Source: Streptomyces sp. MNU76
Lineage (GTDB): Bacteria; Actinomycetota; Actinomycetes; Streptomycetales; Streptomycetaceae
Reading direction: 5' to 3'
Assembly (NCBI RefSeq): GCF_020982545.1
Contig: NZ_JAJKLK010000001.1
Span: 930,001-994,000, forward strand
Length of the DNA stretch: 64,000 nucleotides
The notes under the pieces were generated by a model. The model was not told where the DNA came from. It was given only the letters and a program-made list of their open reading frames with translations, and did not search any database. The position numbers and the translations under genes are program-made. Shown here in pieces: positions 61,413 through 64,000 of this stretch (position 1 is its first letter; the number at the start of each line of letters is the position of its first letter).

Positions 61413-62384
61413 ATGCTGACCGTCCGCGGCATCTCCTACCTGGTCGGCGAGGCGAGCACCGATGACGTACGGCGGGACCTGGAGGTCATCGCCCGGGACC
61501 TGCACTGCACCACAGTGATGCTCATCGGAGCCGACGGGAGGCGGTTGATCGATACCGCCCGCATCGCCCTCGAGACCGGTCTCGGCGTCTACATCCGGCC
61601 CAACGTTCCCGAGCTGCCTCAGCCGAAGCTGCTGGAGCACCTGGACGCCGTCGCCCAGGCGGCCGAAGGGCTTCGCCGGGAACACCCGGACCGGGTGACG
61701 CTCCTGGTCGGCAGCGAGTTCTCCCACACCATGCCCGGAATCGTCCCCGGACCTCGGTCGTTCCTGCGCCTGAAATTCATCGTGCGTTTCCACCGCCTGC
61801 TGCGGCGCAGGATCGACCAGCGGCTCCACCAGCTGCTCACCACCGCCGTGACCACCGCGCGGCGCCGCTTCGGCGGGCCGGTCACCTACTCCGCGGCCGG
61901 GTGGGAACACGTCGACTGGTCGCTGTTCGACCTGGTCGGCGTCAGCCTCTACCGCTCCCGACGCAACCACGCCACCTACACAGACCGCCTGCGCGGCCTG
62001 GTTCGCGACCACGACAAGCCCGTGGTCATCACCGAGTTCGGGTGCGGGGCCTTCACCGGAGCCGATCAACGAGGAGCCGGTTCCTTCTGGATCGTCAACT
62101 GGTTCGCCGTACCCCCGCGCATCCGCGGCGACCACCCCCGCGACGAGGCCGTCCAGGCCCGCTACCTCGGTGAACTCATCGACCACTACGACGCGGAGGG
62201 CGTGCACGGCTGCTTCGTGTTCACCTTCGCCATGCCCGACTTCGAGCATCACGACGATCCTCGTCACGACCTCGACAAGGCCGGCTTCGGACTCGTGGCG
62301 GTGACCGGCGACGGCGCATGCAGACCCAAGGAGGCGTTCCACGAGGTCGCGCGGCGCTACGGCGACATAGCCGTGGAGGAATGA
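61413..62384 (+). CDS. TIM-barrel-like hypothetical protein (annotated abortive-infection-like)
   Basis: 323 residues from ATG 61413, with AGGAG eight bases upstream. Parallel beta-alpha repeats fit a glycoside-hydrolase-type barrel: RRDLEVIARDLHCTTVMLIGADG, LETGLGVYIRPNVPE, RVTLLVGSEFSHTMPGI (possible acid/base near 108), VTYSAAGWEHVDWSLFDLVGVSLYR near 155-180 and KPVVITEFGCGAFTGA near 205 (Glu as possible nucleophile). Similar proteins have been labelled abortive infection proteins in Streptomyces, without experimental support known to me. Possible sugar hydrolase; substrate unknown. Confidence 0.7.
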   Translation: MLTVRGISYLVGEASTDDVRRDLEVIARDLHCTTVMLIGADGRRLIDTARIALETGLGVYIRPNVPELPQPKLLEHLDAVAQAAEGLRREHPDRVTLLVGSEFSHTMPGIVPGPRSFLRLKFIVRFHRLLRRRIDQRLHQLLTTAVTTARRRFGGPVTYSAAGWEHVDWSLFDLVGVSLYRSRRNHATYTDRLRGLVRDHDKPVVITEFGCGAFTGADQRGAGSFWIVNWFAVPPRIRGDHPRDEAVQARYLGELIDHYDAEGVHGCFVFTFAMPDFEHHDDPRHDLDKAGFGLVAVTGDGACRPKEAFHEVARRYGDIAVEE

Positions 62385-62474
62385 CCGAGTGTGAGCCACG
62401 CAAACACCGCACCCTCAAACCAGCGATGCGGATCCAAGACCAACCTCGCAGGGCATTTGTAGCACCAGCGTTGA

Positions 62475-63089
62475 TTACGGGGCCGGTCGGGCGGGGCGGC
62501 GCATGACGTATGCCGCTGCCGCGCCCGCGCCGAAGAGTGCGGCCAGGGACACCGCCGTCGCGAGCCAGGTGGGGCCGAGCCACTGGGCGCCGAGGTAGCC
62601 GAGGGCGACGCTGTAGGCGGCCCAGGCGACGCCCGCGAGGGCGGACCAGGGGAGGAAGTCGCGGGCGCGGTGGCGCGCGGCGCCGGCGCCGAGGGAGACG
62701 ACCGAGCGGCCGGCGGGGGCGAAGCGGGCGACGACGACCAGGAGCCCGCCACCACGGGCGAGCGCGGCGCCGAGACGTTCCTGCGCGGTGGTCAGACGGC
62801 GGGAGCGGGCGATGGCGCGGTCGAGGCGTGCGCTGCCCCGCCAGGCCAGCCGGTAGGCGACCAGGTCACCGAGCACGGACGCGGTCGCCGCCGAGAGCAT
62901 CAGCACCAGGATGTCGGGGACCTCGCGGGCCATCGCGCCGGCCGCCGTCTCCGCCGCGGCCGCCGTGGCCACCGCGACGACGAGGACACCGCTCGGGAGG
63001 ACCGGGAGGAACACGTCCAGCACGATGGACGCGCCCACCACGGCGTAGATCCATGGGCCGGCGGCCAGCCAACCCAGACTCTCAAGCAC
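62475..63089 (-). CDS. DedA-like VTT domain membrane protein
   Basis: 204 residues. Five to six membrane segments. The VTT (SNARE-associated) domain is indicated by IVLDVFLPVLPSGVLVVAVATA near 22-43, LGDLVAYRLAWRGSARLDRAIARSR near 72-96 and FAPAGRSVVSLGAGAARHRARDFLPWSALAGVAWA near 120-155. Related to the DedA lipid scramblase-type family and distinct from the DedA protein at 47914. Membrane lipid handling is inferred. Confidence 0.85.
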   Translation of the reverse strand: MLESLGWLAAGPWIYAVVGASIVLDVFLPVLPSGVLVVAVATAAAAETAAGAMAREVPDILVLMLSAATASVLGDLVAYRLAWRGSARLDRAIARSRRLTTAQERLGAALARGGGLLVVVARFAPAGRSVVSLGAGAARHRARDFLPWSALAGVAWAAYSVALGYLGAQWLGPTWLATAVSLAALFGAGAAAAYVMRRPARPAP

Positions 63090-63278
63090 CGAGCACTCTC
63101 CTGTTTTCCCCCGGCGTCACGGCGACCCGTGACAGCCGAACAGCGTACGCCCCGGGTATGACAGACGGCTCACAGGGGCTCATGTGTCCGTCATGCCGTG
63201 TTCATTCGGACTGTTGGAGAGGCCCGGGCGGAGGGGGAGGAGGAGAGCGGCGGCGGGCCGCCGGTGTGTGTCAGGCCG

Positions 63279-63734
63279 TCAGGCTGTCACGGTGGCCTTG
63301 TTCGTAACGGTCCTGTCCGCGGACGCGGCCTGGCGCTTGGAGAAGAGCTGGTCCAGGCCGAGCGCTCCGGAGCCGGTGAAGACCAGCAGGAACAGGGCCC
63401 AGCAGAAGAAGGCCGCGAGCTCGCCTCCGTTCTCGAGCGGCCACAGGGCCTCGGGCTGGTGGACCTTGAAGTACGCGTAGGCCATGGAGCCCGAGGCGAC
63501 GAACGCCGCGACGCGGGTGCCGAGACCGAGAAGTACCAGGGTGCCGCCGACGAGTTGGATGACAGCCGCGTACCAGCCGGGCCAGGTGCCGGCGGCGACG
63601 GTGCCGCCCTGTCCGTCCGCGCCGCCCAGGATGCCGAAGAGGGATGTGGCTCCGTGGCTGGCGAAGAGCAGGCCGACGACGATGCGGAAGAGACCGAGGG
63701 CGTATGGCTGGGCGCTGTTGAGGCGTCCGGTCAT
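63279..63734 (-). CDS. DoxX family membrane protein
   Basis: 151 residues. Four membrane helices, with the DoxX signature LGLFRIVVGLLFASHGATSLFG near 13-34, GTLVLLGLGTRVAAFVASGSMAYAYFKVHQP near 64-94 and FFCWALFLLVFTGSGALGLDQL near 108-130. Relatives are subunits of a thiosulfate:quinone reductase or MmpL-linked oxidoreductase complex; the role here is open. A candidate iron-box lies 72-90 bases upstream of its start. Confidence 0.88.
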   Translation of the reverse strand: MTGRLNSAQPYALGLFRIVVGLLFASHGATSLFGILGGADGQGGTVAAGTWPGWYAAVIQLVGGTLVLLGLGTRVAAFVASGSMAYAYFKVHQPEALWPLENGGELAAFFCWALFLLVFTGSGALGLDQLFSKRQAASADRTVTNKATVTA

Positions 63735-63805
63735 GGTGGGGGACTCCTTCGGTAGTGACCCGGTCCTCGTGGGACCAGTGGGGACGGTTCTTACCGGTGA
63801 GTCAT

Positions 63806-63824
63806 TAACGTTAGGCAGACCTAA
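63806..63824. promoter_or_regulatory. Candidate DmdR/IdeR iron box upstream of doxX-type gene
   Basis: TAACGTTAGGCAGACCTAA matches the actinobacterial iron-box consensus TTAGGTTAGGCTAACCTAA at 15 of 19 positions, including a perfect TTAGG...CCTAA. It sits 72-90 bases upstream of the DoxX start. DmdR1 and related DtxR-family regulators bind such sites to repress under iron. Confidence 0.6.
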
Positions 63825-64000
63825 TCGATGCTTGCAAGTTCAACATCTGGCCAGCTCTTTACCTGCGCTTGGGGGGCTCGTGCGGGTGTCGTCGCACGTA
63901 GAGCCGCTCGCGCCACGGCGTCCGCATCCGAAAGCGTGACCGAATCCACCCCTGGTCGGGCCCCTGCCGCCGTGACCCAGTGCACGCCTTCCGTCGGCAC
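63821..64000 (-). CDS. C-terminus of a hypothetical protein (runs off right edge)
   Basis: The minus-strand frame is open from the edge to a TAG at 63821-63823, giving 59 residues: VPTEGVHWVTAAGARPGVDS then VTLSDADAVARAALRATTPA and on to VELASID. The codon usage is Streptomyces-like, with the periodic Ala/Asp pattern of real coding sequence, and the last residues form a short disordered tail. I do not recognise the family. The stop overlaps the iron-box-like site. Confidence 0.45.
   Translation of the reverse strand: MPTEGVHWVTAAGARPGVDSVTLSDADAVARAALRATTPARAPQAQVKSWPDVELASID

Noticed and set aside
63806..63824. Iron box as proof of siderophore genes nearby
   Set aside because: No siderophore or iron-transport gene is in the window; only a DoxX gene is adjacent.

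Overview
The window is high-GC actinobacterial chromosome, almost certainly Streptomyces. The evidence is strong G/C bias at third codon positions, many GTG and TTG starts behind GGAGG-type ribosome binding sites, characteristic actinobacterial families (DUF3145, DUF3052, DUF4429, DUF4383, DUF1023, homodimeric AceE), and a fasR-fabD-fabH-acpP-fabF locus arranged as in S. coelicolor. I see no phage, transposase, plasmid replication gene or CRISPR array. This looks like conserved core chromosome rather than a recent island.

Layout. 1-3.3 kb: a partial unknown gene, a membrane protein overlapping a small ORF, and a MarR regulator divergent from an MDR oxidoreductase (3.4-4.5 kb). 4.6-9.2 kb: a serine hydrolase and a secreted M14 carboxypeptidase, divergent from a TetR regulator across a perfect palindrome. 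9.3-13.5 kb: an SGNH hydrolase, an EI24-type membrane protein, a secreted pyroglutamyl-peptidase-like protein and a TetR regulator. 13.6-18.1 kb: sugar genes (GH3 beta-glucosidase, aldose epimerase) and a GDSL lipoprotein. 18.4-24.1 kb: DUF3145 and the type II fatty-acid synthesis cluster with its regulator FasR. 24.3-34.2 kb: accessory metabolic and membrane genes, including pirin, beta-lactamase-fold hydrolase, GNAT, a MerR/aldo-keto reductase operon, DUF4429, DUF1023 hydrolase, a TetR/MFS efflux pair, a small membrane protein and a K+ channel. 34.3-38.6 kb: aceE, DUF3052 and a peroxiredoxin.

38.7-47.9 kb holds the most distinctive system: a Ter (tellurium-resistance-type) locus. Two tandem TerD paralogues, a DUF475/TerC-like membrane protein, a TerA-like protein and a proline-rich-tailed TerD stand next to a divergent four-gene block (CitE-like lyase, TRSP-type phosphoribosyltransferase, StiP-family protein, HAD phosphatase). 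This resembles the predicted biosynthetic module of Ter-dependent stress systems, thought to make a nucleoside-like metabolite; the product is unknown.

47.9-57.6 kb: DedA, a zinc-ribbon protein, and a cell-envelope group (GT51 penicillin-binding protein with a degenerate SxxK motif, a deacetylase-like protein, a secreted amidase-domain protein), then DUF4383, a coiled-coil membrane protein and a DUF4097-like lipoprotein. 57.8-64 kb: tRNA-Val(UAC) with its terminator, a LysR regulator, a ketopantoate-reductase-like protein, DUF2277, a TIM-barrel-like protein, a VTT-domain membrane protein, DoxX, and the C-terminus of a gene running off the right edge.

Sequence quality. At least five genes (SGNH hydrolase start, proline-rich TerD, HAD phosphatase, LysR, coiled-coil protein) regain their expected reading only if one or two bases are added to a run of four or five C or G. 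This pattern suggests homopolymer under-calling in the assembly more than real pseudogenes, and readers should treat those gene ends with caution.
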